Source: Ruminococcus sp.
Lineage (GTDB): Bacteria; Bacillota; Clostridia; Oscillospirales; Ruminococcaceae
Assembly: GCA_017622635.1 (NCBI GenBank)
Contig: JAGAQS010000321.1
Coordinates: forward strand, 1-14,847
Direction of reading: 5' to 3'
Length of the DNA stretch: 14,847 bases
Shown piece after piece: positions 1-7,067 of this stretch; the first letter of the stretch is position 1; every line of letters starts with the position of its first letter. The notes under the pieces are model-generated. The model had not been told where the DNA came from and did not search any database. It saw only the letters and a list, made by a program, of their open reading frames with translations. Made by a program: the position numbers and the translations under genes.

Positions 1-103
1 AAATACCGTGGGCTACACGGAAATTCACGCCTGTGGACTGTAGAAAAAATGTGAGTAGTATTTAGTTCTGATACAAAAACATACAGGTTGAAGCAGGAAT
101 TTT

Positions 104-135
104 CTCAATATGGGTATGTTTGTCCATATTTTGAG
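104..135 (+). promoter_or_regulatory. Hairpin in the leader of the GH5 gene
   Basis: CTCA plus ATATGG (104-113) can pair with CCATAT plus TGAG (124-135), with a TT bulge at 130-131 and a 10-base loop. It lies just upstream of the AGGA ribosome site (140-143) and contains the alternative ATG at 110. It may affect translation or message stability; this is inference. No good sigma-A promoter was found between 1 and 103. A second small dyad (CCGTG-GGCTA-CACGG, 6-20) lies at the window edge and could be the tail of an RNA or gene to the left. Confidence 0.35.
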
Positions 136-151
136 TAGCAGGATATTAACA

Positions 152-2407
152 ATGTTCAACAAATCAAAGAACGTCAAGCGTATTGTAAGCATTTCCGCAG
201 CAGCAGTATGCATGATGTCCGCACTCAATTTTGCACCGCTCAACGACAGGCAGGTTGTTGACGCTGCTGACGTAATGACAGCCTTTGAAATTACGGAAGA
301 TATGAAAATAGGCTGGAACTACGGTAACTCACTCGACGCTACAGGCGGTTCGGGTCTCGATACCGAAACTTCATGGGGTAACCCGAAATGTACAAAGGAA
401 ACTATAAAGGCTGTTAAGGACAAGGGATTCAATACAGTTCGTCTCCCTACTACATGGTATAATCACATGAACTCCGACGGCACTATTGACCCCGCATGGT
501 TTGCACGTGTACGTGAAATAATTGACTGGTGCTATGAGGAAGATATGTATGTTATCCTTAACATTCACCATGAAGAATGGATTAACAGGGCTGATTTCGA
601 TACGGCTTATGACGAAATGTCTGCAAAGCTGAAGTCTGTATGGACTCAGATAGCTACCGAATTCATGGATTATGACCAGCACCTTATTTTTGAGGGTATG
701 AATGAACCACGTGCCGCAGGTACTGAATATGAATGGTGGCTTGCACCGTCTGCACCTAAGGAAAAACTCTTTGAGGTTGTAAACAAACTCAATCAGGATT
801 TTGTTGATACTGTAAGAAGCGTTGATTCTCCGTATAAGGACACAAGACTTTTATCCTGTCCGCCTTATTGTGCATCAGGAAGTGACATTGGTATGATGTC
901 AGGTCTTGAAATTCCTGATGACCCGTATGTTGCCGCATCTGTTCATGCTTATTCTCCTTATAGTTTCTGTATGGATAAGACAGGCGACCACAGCACATTC
1001 TCTGAAACTTATGCGGCAGAACTTGAGTCGATTCTCAAGAATATCCGCAAGACTTTCATTGACAATGATATTCCTGTAATTCTCGGTGAATTCAGTGCTT
1101 CAAACTACAACAACACAGAGGCACGTTGCGAATGGGCTACAACATATATTTCACTTGCAAAGAGCTATGGTTTCCCGTGTGTACTCTGGGACAACGATGC
1201 AAGAGGAAACAGTGACCAGTCGGAAGCACACGACTATCTTGACAGAGATACAAATACATGGTATGAAGATTCGGGTCAGGTTGTTGACGCAATGATGAAC
1301 GTTCTTGCAGATGATTCTATTGCGTGGGGTGCTAAGGACTTCACAACACAGAAACAGTATACTCATGATGACATATCAAAGGGCAAGGAAATTGCAAATA
1401 CTGCCGGTGATTACGACAGCGGTGTTGAAGGTAAGGAAGGTTCACCTGCACAGATTATCAAATTCTCTGAATTTGACGGCAAAGATATAGCTGTACAGTA
1501 TACAGGCGGTGACCCCGAACTTGCATTCATGGACGAAGGCTGGGGAGGCTGGACAACAGTTAAGCCTTATTACATTGATGAAAAGAAAGGTATTGCTTAC
1601 TTCTCATCTGATGATATTAAAAAAGCATGGGAAAACAATAACGGCGATGTTTCAGGTCTTAACAGTGTTATTATAAGAGCAAACGGTAAGACCACCGTTG
1701 TAAAGGCAGCTATCGTCAATAAGGGCGTACTCGTTGAAACCCCCGATAAGCCGACAACTACAACTACAACTGTTTCAGGAAGTGGCGGTGAAACCACAAC
1801 AACTACAACAACAACTACTACAGGTTCAGGTGATTTCACATTTGAAGTTGTAAAGCTCCCCATTACCCTTACAGGTGAAAAGACAGTTAAGTTTACAGTT
1901 GAGGGTACACCTACAGCATCAGTCGGTGGCGGTATATGCTACGAAGACGGCGAATGGGCATCAATCGACTGGAGCGGTAATATAGGCAGTGACGGTAAAC
2001 TTGAAGTTGAAGTTGACATTTCAAAGATTCCGTCATCTGTAAAAGATGCCGAAATTCAGATTTGGTGGTCAAATGTATGGGACAGTGATAAAGAAGTTGG
2101 AATCGACAAGCCTGCTAAAGTTTCCGTTGGTTCTTCAGGTACTTCTACAGGTACAGATGTAAGTTACGGTGATGCTGATGAGGACGGGGAAGTAAATATC
2201 AATGATGCTGTACTCATAATGCAGACAATCGCAAACCCTGACAAGTATTCACTTAAATCACAGGGCAAAATCAATGCCGACGTTGTTGACGCAGGTGGCG
2301 GTATTACAAACTCAGATGCCCTTGCTATTCAGTATATTGAATCAAAGACAATACAAATTGCAGATTTACCGCTGACAGCCGCTCAGCTTGAAAGTCTGAA
2401 CAAGTAA
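152..2407 (+). CDS. Cellulosomal GH5 (subfamily 4-like) endoglucanase with CBM80-like module and type I dockerin
   Basis: Secreted endo-beta-glucanase that hydrolyses internal beta-1,4 links of cellulose, beta-glucan, xyloglucan or mannan. Residues 1 to about 38 form a signal peptide (basic start, SISAAAVCMMSALNF core, cut near VDA-AD). Residues 45-390 are GH5: R97, H139, N184-E185 (NEP, acid/base), H265, Y267, E313 (LGEF, nucleophile) and W346 are all present. Residues 408-522 form an unassigned beta-sandwich-like module. A Thr-rich linker follows (535-557). Residues 561-660 resemble CBM80: W602, W638 and W639 have the spacing I recall for its binding tryptophans. A dockerin occupies 671-742, with first calcium loop DADEDGEVNIND and second repeat NADVVDAGGGITNSDA, so the enzyme should dock onto a cohesin scaffoldin. 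Start 152 has AGGA 8 bases upstream and gives a normal signal peptide; ATG 110 is possible but would add 14 residues. GH5 and dockerin are certain; substrate is not. Confidence 0.95.
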   Translation: MFNKSKNVKRIVSISAAAVCMMSALNFAPLNDRQVVDAADVMTAFEITEDMKIGWNYGNSLDATGGSGLDTETSWGNPKCTKETIKAVKDKGFNTVRLPTTWYNHMNSDGTIDPAWFARVREIIDWCYEEDMYVILNIHHEEWINRADFDTAYDEMSAKLKSVWTQIATEFMDYDQHLIFEGMNEPRAAGTEYEWWLAPSAPKEKLFEVVNKLNQDFVDTVRSVDSPYKDTRLLSCPPYCASGSDIGMMSGLEIPDDPYVAASVHAYSPYSFCMDKTGDHSTFSETYAAELESILKNIRKTFIDNDIPVILGEFSASNYNNTEARCEWATTYISLAKSYGFPCVLWDNDARGNSDQSEAHDYLDRDTNTWYEDSGQVVDAMMNVLADDSIAWGAKDFTTQKQYTHDDISKGKEIANTAGDYDSGVEGKEGSPAQIIKFSEFDGKDIAVQYTGGDPELAFMDEGWGGWTTVKPYYIDEKKGIAYFSSDDIKKAWENNNGDVSGLNSVIIRANGKTTVVKAAIVNKGVLVETPDKPTTTTTTVSGSGGETTTTTTTTTTGSGDFTFEVVKLPITLTGEKTVKFTVEGTPTASVGGGICYEDGEWASIDWSGNIGSDGKLEVEVDISKIPSSVKDAEIQIWWSNVWDSDKEVGIDKPAKVSVGSSGTSTGTDVSYGDADEDGEVNINDAVLIMQTIANPDKYSLKSQGKINADVVDAGGGITNSDALAIQYIESKTIQIADLPLTAAQLESLNK
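1754..1822 (+). repeat. ACA/ACT trinucleotide repeats encoding the Thr linker
   Basis: Two runs of threonine codons (six Thr from 1754, ten Thr from 1793) are separated by a short Ser/Gly stretch. They encode the flexible, probably glycosylated linker between the two accessory modules of the GH5 protein. Such runs vary easily in length by slippage. Confidence 0.85.
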
Positions 2408-2412
2408 TTAAT

Positions 2413-2450
2413 AAAAAAGGACGTACTGTAAAAAGTACGCCCTTTTTTTT
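2413..2450. terminator. Bidirectional intrinsic terminator between convergent genes
   Basis: The A-run 2413-2418 and GG (2419-2420) lead into CGTAC (2422-2426). After an 8-base loop, GTACG (2435-2439), CC (2441-2442) and a T-run follow. The only internal flaw is an A-C mismatch (2421/2440). The T-run serves the GH5 gene on the plus strand, and the A-run becomes a T-run for the minus-strand flavin reductase gene, whose stop codon overlaps the end of the structure. Confidence 0.85.
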
Positions 2451-2958
2451 ACTCTTTAACGTAAACCGCTGTTATTTCAGAAATATATGCCCTGTGGTAA
2501 GGGTCTTTTCCGAAAAACTTTTCGGGTAATCCGTCATCTGTTGTAAAACCGCTTTCCTGCATATCGTAGTTATAGAGTTTACGGCATACAAGTACGAGGT
2601 CTGCTTCTTCAAAAGTCATACAGCCGTCGGTTTCAACGGGTGTCAGACCTGTTTCCTTAACCTTGTCGCAGTCTCTGCCCGAATGTGAACCACAGAAAGA
2701 AAGTGCGTTCCTGTACTGTTCACCGAAGAAAGAGGCGGTAAAACATTCGCCGTTGTCTATAAATTCGTATGTATAGCGGTTTGGTCTGACGTAACAGGTA
2801 AATACGTTTTTGTTCCAGAGTACACCGAGCTGACCCCATGAGGCAGTCATGGTATTGAATTTTTCCTTATTGCCTCCTGTGAGTAACAGCCATTCTTTTC
2901 CGATTTTTTCAAACGGATTGAAAGAGAGTTCTGAAATACTGATTTTTTTAAAAGCCAA
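2449..2958 (-). CDS. Flavin reductase-like FMN-binding split-barrel protein
   Basis: A 169-residue protein of the flavin reductase-like/flavoredoxin family, cytoplasmic, expected to bind FMN and pass electrons in redox reactions; the partner is unknown. The family segments NTMTASWGQLG (35-45) and YVRPNRYTYEF (56-66), which line the FMN site, are clear, as is the later SGRDCDKVKETGL segment (93-105). Length is normal. The start is a TTG codon (2956-2958), supported by an AGGAGG-type site 7 bases upstream and the usual N-terminal length; no ATG fits as well. It lies 62 bases downstream of spo0A on the same strand with no terminator seen between, so readthrough is possible. Family is clear, exact activity is not. 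Confidence 0.88.
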   Translation of the reverse strand: MAFKKISISELSFNPFEKIGKEWLLLTGGNKEKFNTMTASWGQLGVLWNKNVFTCYVRPNRYTYEFIDNGECFTASFFGEQYRNALSFCGSHSGRDCDKVKETGLTPVETDGCMTFEEADLVLVCRKLYNYDMQESGFTTDDGLPEKFFGKDPYHRAYISEITAVYVKE

Positions 2959-3020
2959 AATAAAGCCCTCCTTGTTTATGTATATATATCAATTCACGGA
3001 TTTATCGGCTTTTTTGCAAA

Positions 3021-3776
3021 TCATACCCTTCTCAGAGCCGATTTGTATCTTAGACGGAGTTTGTCAGTAATAAGTGCGATAAATTCGGAATTTGTAGGTT
3101 TGCCCTTTCCCGTGTCAACAGTATAGCCGAAAAAGGAATTAAGGGTGTCAACGTTTCCCCTGTCCCATGCTATTTCTATGGCGTGACGGATTGCACGTTC
3201 AACTCTTGATGATGTGGTGTCATATATTCCCGCAACGGTAGGATAGAGAAGTTTTGTCACACTGTCAAGAAGTGTTTTGTCCTCTATTGAATAGAGAATA
3301 GCAGTTCTGAGATAGTGATAGCCTTTTATGTGGGCAGGTACACCGAGCTGATGTATAATGTCAGTAACAACAACTTCCATGTCGTCACTGAGACTGTTTG
3401 CCCTGTCACCGAGAGCAGAATTTATTGCTCTGCAAAGGTCGTCCGCATCATAAGGCTTGAGAAGAAACTTTGATGCACCGTTGTCTATTACCTGACGTTC
3501 AATAAATTCGTTGTCATATGAAGAAGTGACAACAAAAACGGGAAACTTTACACCGAGTTCCCTTACTCGTTTCATAATGGCAACAACGTCACCGTTCTGA
3601 GCGTTTATGTCGATAACGACAACGTCGGGCGGGTCATTCCTTATTGATTCGAGAATCACACTGCAATCTTTTCTTCTTGTATAGGCGTACATACCTCTTT
3701 CACGGAGCTTGTTGGCGATACTTACACCTGTTTCGGCAGAATCATCACCGATAAGCACCCTTATTTTGTTATTCAT
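3021..3776 (-). CDS. spo0A: Spo0A-family response regulator (sporulation master regulator)
   Basis: Two-domain transcription factor. Residues 4-122 are a receiver with acid pocket D11/D12, phosphoacceptor D56, T84 and K107. Residues 135-245 are the Spo0A DNA-binding domain, nearly textbook: [35 protein letters not shown] (recognition helix region) and [14 protein letters not shown]. Phosphorylation would allow dimer binding to 0A boxes and control of sporulation entry or stationary-phase genes. The residue after the phosphorylation site that is normally Pro is Gln (Q60). AGGAGG lies 9 bases before ATG. The neighbours are not the recN or spoIVB genes usual in Bacillus and Clostridium, so this may be a relocated gene or a paralog. 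The C-terminal match makes the family certain; whether the host sporulates cannot be judged here. Confidence 0.93.
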   Translation of the reverse strand: MNNKIRVLIGDDSAETGVSIANKLRERGMYAYTRRKDCSVILESIRNDPPDVVVIDINAQNGDVVAIMKRVRELGVKFPVFVVTSSYDNEFIERQVIDNGASKFLLKPYDADDLCRAINSALGDRANSLSDDMEVVVTDIIHQLGVPAHIKGYHYLRTAILYSIEDKTLLDSVTKLLYPTVAGIYDTTSSRVERAIRHAIEIAWDRGNVDTLNSFFGYTVDTGKGKPTNSEFIALITDKLRLRYKSALRRV

Positions 3777-3807
3777 TGTTTTTTACCTCCTTTTGTTCTG
3801 TAAGTAT

Positions 3808-3837
3808 ATTCTACCACATAATAAAAAGGAAGTGCAA
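3808..3837 (-). promoter_or_regulatory. Candidate sigma-A promoter of spo0A
   Basis: On the minus strand TTGCAC (3832-3837), an 18-base spacer and TAGAAT (3808-3813) lie 32 bases before the spo0A start. The -10 is good (5 of 6) and the -35 weak (3 of 6). A sigma-H -35 (AGGA-type) was looked for and not found. Confidence 0.45.
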
Positions 3838-3913
3838 CGGATTATTTAAGGTTTTTGTGTACTTTAAGCACGGGAAATGAATAAAAAAGCAGACGGAAAA
3901 AATTATTGTCGGA

Positions 3914-5188
3914 TTAGCGGTGCGATTTTGCAAGAATGCCGTCGGCAATTGTCCTTACTTTAGTACCGGGCGGAAACAGTTTGTCGGCAAGCTTGGAAAC
4001 AGCGTTCTTTTTGACTGTGCGTGCATAAACGGGGGCAGTTTCGGGTTCGGTGACGGATTCTGACCAATTTTTATAAGTGCCGTCGGAAATACATGACCGA
4101 AGTAACATTCTGTCGGCAGGTGCTGAATGGTACGCAAGAAATTCAAAAGGCAGTTCAAGACCTGTATGTTTCATATCGTCATAAAATCCGCCGAAACATT
4201 CACTGAACATTTTTATAAAATCGTCTCTGCCTTTGAGAATCTTCTGATTATTGCCGTCAGGTGAACCGAGTTCACATGTCAGACTGTCATTGTATTTATA
4301 GTCATCTTCAATAAGGCTTAATGTGCCGTACACTATAAAACCAAGCATATACGGATTTTTGCAGAAGTCGGATTTAGGCAGTTTGTTCTGTGGAATGTCA
4401 AAACCGTACATTGCATAAAGTCCGAAAGCACATCTCAGTGCGAGATATTTCGGGGAATCGGCATCAAGAAGTATTTCCGATTCTATAAATCCCCTCAGCC
4501 TGCCCGACTTGACCATAAGCGGAATTACGGGAGAAATAAGTATTGCCTTTGAACCTTTTAAAATGGGTTCTTCAACGTCCTTTTCTACGTTTCCGCCTAT
4601 GTGCAGGAGTTCTGACGGTTCAACGCCTGAAACCTCCTGAATTTTTTCAAAGTTTTCGGGATTTGTTATAAGACTGTCATAAGAACCGTAACCGCATTTT
4701 TCAAGAATACTGTCAATTGTTTGTTTCGGATAAACAGTTTCGGCAATGATAATTGTTTTTTTGCCGTTTTTCTTTGCTTCACGGAAAAGGGTGTTTCCAC
4801 ATTCCCTCACAAATGAAAATCTTTCAATAAGTTCACATTCACGCTTCATGAGGATTTCGGTATCTTCCTTTTTGATTTTGCCCGTCTTTGAAAGTATACT
4901 ATATATAATATCAATGGTAACGGCTGTCTTGCCGTACTTTTTAACGGCTGAATCCTGTGCGTCAACACGAAGCTGTGTAAAACTCTTTCCCGATTTGCTT
5001 ACTTTCCTGAAATCATTCTCCATTAACATAAACATATCCCGTACTGATGAAAAAGGACTGACAACAAGTATATCTTTCATTTTAAAGCTTACCGCCTTTA
5101 CGTTCGCTTTTGAAATTTCACCTGTCATTTTTTTCAGAAGTGTTTTCTGTTCATCTGACAGAATATGTTCATTGACAACTGATTTCAT
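3914..5188 (-). CDS. HAD-superfamily-like protein with degenerate catalytic motifs (probable pseudoenzyme)
   Basis: A 424-residue cytoplasmic protein resembling the predicted HAD hydrolases of the COG5610 type, often found with glycosyltransferase genes. The fold pattern is kept: VSFKMKDILVVSP (33-45) sits where FDxFDTLL-RP is expected, TIIIAETVYP (145-154) where SDMY-P is, and LLHIGGNVEKDVEEP (194-208) where HIGDN---D is. In each the catalytic acid is changed: nucleophile Asp to K36, motif II SD to A149-E150, motif IV GDN to GGN (G199). Only the second acid of motif I (D39) and D204 remain. The C-terminal part (260-424) has NPYMLGFIVYG, similar to the extension of these proteins. It starts with AAGGAG 7 bases upstream and follows the GH26 gene by 24 bp, so it is cotranscribed with it. 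Likely a binding or regulatory role; function unknown. Confidence 0.7.
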   Translation of the reverse strand: MKSVVNEHILSDEQKTLLKKMTGEISKANVKAVSFKMKDILVVSPFSSVRDMFMLMENDFRKVSKSGKSFTQLRVDAQDSAVKKYGKTAVTIDIIYSILSKTGKIKKEDTEILMKRECELIERFSFVRECGNTLFREAKKNGKKTIIIAETVYPKQTIDSILEKCGYGSYDSLITNPENFEKIQEVSGVEPSELLHIGGNVEKDVEEPILKGSKAILISPVIPLMVKSGRLRGFIESEILLDADSPKYLALRCAFGLYAMYGFDIPQNKLPKSDFCKNPYMLGFIVYGTLSLIEDDYKYNDSLTCELGSPDGNNQKILKGRDDFIKMFSECFGGFYDDMKHTGLELPFEFLAYHSAPADRMLLRSCISDGTYKNWSESVTEPETAPVYARTVKKNAVSKLADKLFPPGTKVRTIADGILAKSHR

Positions 5189-5212
5189 TTGAAAACTCCT
5201 TTTTCGGAAATA

Positions 5213-7051
5213 TTACCATTCACTGTATCCGTAATCATTATAATCATAGCCGTAATCATAACTGTAGTCATTGTATCCGTAGTCCTCATTGTAGCCATAG
5301 TCCTCACTGTATCCGTAATCATCATATACGGGTGCTTCTGTGGTCGGTTCGGTATATTCTTCCTGTAATTCGGCAGAAAAGTTTCTTGTACCTGCCGAAA
5401 GCTGTCCGCCGTTACGGAGATTCTTGTATTCGTCAAGAGTGAGTGAACCCTCTGAATTGTATGCACGTATCATTTCATCTTTTGTTGTATACTTTTCCGA
5501 ATATTCACCGTTTTCGTCGGCGATATATTCACCGTTCCACAGTCCGAAGAATGACCACACTGAATTATCCCTGAAAGAAACGTCCATATCAGGAACATTG
5601 TCACATTCGCTTACTGCGATAATCTTGTTTTGTATGTACTTCTGTGATGCCATGAACTGCTCACAACGGCTTCCGAATTTCCTGTCTGTACCTGTGTAGA
5701 GGTCATATGACGCAATGTCATATGTTGAACTGTCAACGGTATATACATCACTCATGCCGTTCCATACCCATATAAGATTATCAAGACCGTAATATTCTGT
5801 AAGGCGGTTGTATATCAGATTCCAGAGCCACCTGTAAGCGTCCGCACCGCCTGCTCCCCACCAGTATACAGCACCGTTTTCACTGTCATAGCCAAGTGAC
5901 GCATCATAAAGCGGTCGCCAGATAACAGGGATACCCTTTTCTTTAAGGGGCATAAGCTGTTTTGTTGCTATTTCGTCAATACTCATCATAAGTTTGTAAC
6001 ATTCTTCGGAAATATAGCCGTCACCGTAAAGGTTGAAAATCTGTTCCTGTGAATATTTTGCAATGTCAACATCAGTCATTGCGTCGAGAATTGAAAAATC
6101 ACATTCCTGTGCATATACCGACGATTTCAGTGACGGTGACTTCCAGTCCCACGTAATTGCATTTATACCGCCCTGTTCGTGCCACTTGATACAGGCATCA
6201 ACGTTTTCGGGAGTTATATCTGAATCGGCAGGTGCATCTTCAATCACAGAAAATCTTATTGCAGGATATTGACCCGTAGTCTTGTATATAAGTTCAAGTT
6301 CGGTATTTTCCGCACCTGACGCATATTGTCCCGTAAGTGTATATTTACCGTAATTGTCGGCGAGGAATTTCATAAGTTCTTTTGCCTCTGCGGAAGCGTT
6401 CGGGTTTACGGGAACGCCGTCCGTCTGATAGCTTATGTTGTTTACGGAAACACTGTTTTCAATGTCAAGATAGTCAAGCATAACGTCACCCTGCGGACAG
6501 ATTTCTATTTCCGCAGAACCTTTTTCAATGAAAACACCGTAATGTGTGATTTTCTGGAATTGTCCGTCAGAAGTTGTGTCAAAGCTGTAAATTTCCTCAC
6601 CGTTGATTAATACACGGCATTTTGAGACCATATCGGAGGCTATTCCGAAAGAAAGGTCATAGTGCTGTGTTGCAGGAGAGTCGAAAGTGAATCTGACTGA
6701 CTTCTGACCCGAATTGTCAAAACCCGTTACATATCCGCCACCGCTGTAGCCGTATCTTTCGTTGGACGGTATAAGACCGTTGCGGAGTCGTTCTCTTTCG
6801 GCTTCATAGAGGTCGGAAGCGTAGGAATGTTCAGGTTCGGGGTATGATATTGGTGTTTCGGGGTATGTTTCAACGGGTGGTTCTGTCGTGATTTCTTCCG
6901 TTACAGATTCTGTTACGGGTTCGGTAACCGTTTCGGTTACAGGTACTTCCTCAGATGATTCCCCATTGTTTTTATTTGAACTGCATGCAGTAACTGCCGA
7001 AACCGACAGAACAGCAGTCAGTGCAACAGAAAGATATTTAAGAATATTCAT
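5213..7051 (-). CDS. GH26 beta-mannanase-like lipoprotein with CBM35/6-like domain and Tyr-rich tail
   Basis: Membrane-anchored extracellular protein: lipobox VTAC with lipidated C23, then an acidic Thr/Glu-rich spacer (35-66). Residues 77-210 look like a CBM35/CBM6-type beta-sandwich (YEAER, GGGYVTGF, FTFDSPATQHYDLSF). Residues 215-545 are GH26: IRFSVIEDAP, GGINAITWDWKSP, VIWRPLYDASLG, YWWGAGGADAYRWLW, LIWVWNG and IIAVSECDN. E482 matches the nucleophile. The acid/base position, normally HE in RP-HE, reads Y382-D383, and WHW reads W301-D-W303, so activity may be altered or lost. The last 37 residues (576-612) are Tyr/Asp/Gly-rich repeats ending at the stop. Start is supported by GGAGG 6-7 bases upstream. 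It follows GH95 by 16 bp. Family normally cuts beta-1,4-mannan; substrate here is uncertain. Confidence 0.88.
   Translation of the reverse strand: MNILKYLSVALTAVLSVSAVTACSSNKNNGESSEEVPVTETVTEPVTESVTEEITTEPPVETYPETPISYPEPEHSYASDLYEAERERLRNGLIPSNERYGYSGGGYVTGFDNSGQKSVRFTFDSPATQHYDLSFGIASDMVSKCRVLINGEEIYSFDTTSDGQFQKITHYGVFIEKGSAEIEICPQGDVMLDYLDIENSVSVNNISYQTDGVPVNPNASAEAKELMKFLADNYGKYTLTGQYASGAENTELELIYKTTGQYPAIRFSVIEDAPADSDITPENVDACIKWHEQGGINAITWDWKSPSLKSSVYAQECDFSILDAMTDVDIAKYSQEQIFNLYGDGYISEECYKLMMSIDEIATKQLMPLKEKGIPVIWRPLYDASLGYDSENGAVYWWGAGGADAYRWLWNLIYNRLTEYYGLDNLIWVWNGMSDVYTVDSSTYDIASYDLYTGTDRKFGSRCEQFMASQKYIQNKIIAVSECDNVPDMDVSFRDNSVWSFFGLWNGEYIADENGEYSEKYTTKDEMIRAYNSEGSLTLDEYKNLRNGGQLSAGTRNFSAELQEEYTEPTTEAPVYDDYGYSEDYGYNEDYGYNDYSYDYGYDYNDYGYSEW
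5216..5326 (-). repeat. Degenerate tandem repeat encoding a Tyr/Asp/Gly-rich C-terminus
   Basis: The 3' end of the GH26-like gene consists of imperfect repeats of a unit encoding DYGYxED or DYGYN (residues 576-612), about one third tyrosine. Minus-strand sequence recurs around TACGGATAC and GATTATGGCTA. Low-complexity aromatic acidic tail, function unknown. Confidence 0.8.
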
Positions 7052-7067
7052 TTTTTTCCTCCGTTAA

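Noticed and set aside
1..60. Possible riboswitch or gene tail at the left edge
   Set aside because: A 5-bp dyad (6-20) is visible but no known aptamer core or readable protein ending can be supported from so little sequence.
25..243. Minus-strand frame of 72 codons over the GH5 leader
   Set aside because: No ribosome site, overlaps the leader and signal peptide region of a certain gene, no family resemblance.
1597..1863. Minus-strand frame with a long valine run
   Set aside because: Mirror of the threonine-codon linker in the GH5 gene; low-complexity shadow.
3777..3913. Terminator between the HAD-like gene and spo0A
   Set aside because: No stem of useful length followed by a T-run on the minus strand was found, so readthrough into spo0A cannot be excluded.
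4746..5192. Plus-strand frame of 148 codons opposite the HAD-like gene
   Set aside because: Antiparallel shadow; the minus-strand gene has a ribosome site, operon spacing and family similarity.
5185..5466. Minus-strand frame of Met/Thr/Ile repeats
   Set aside because: Alternative frame through the Tyr-rich repeat tail of the GH26-like gene; repeat structure carries over between frames.
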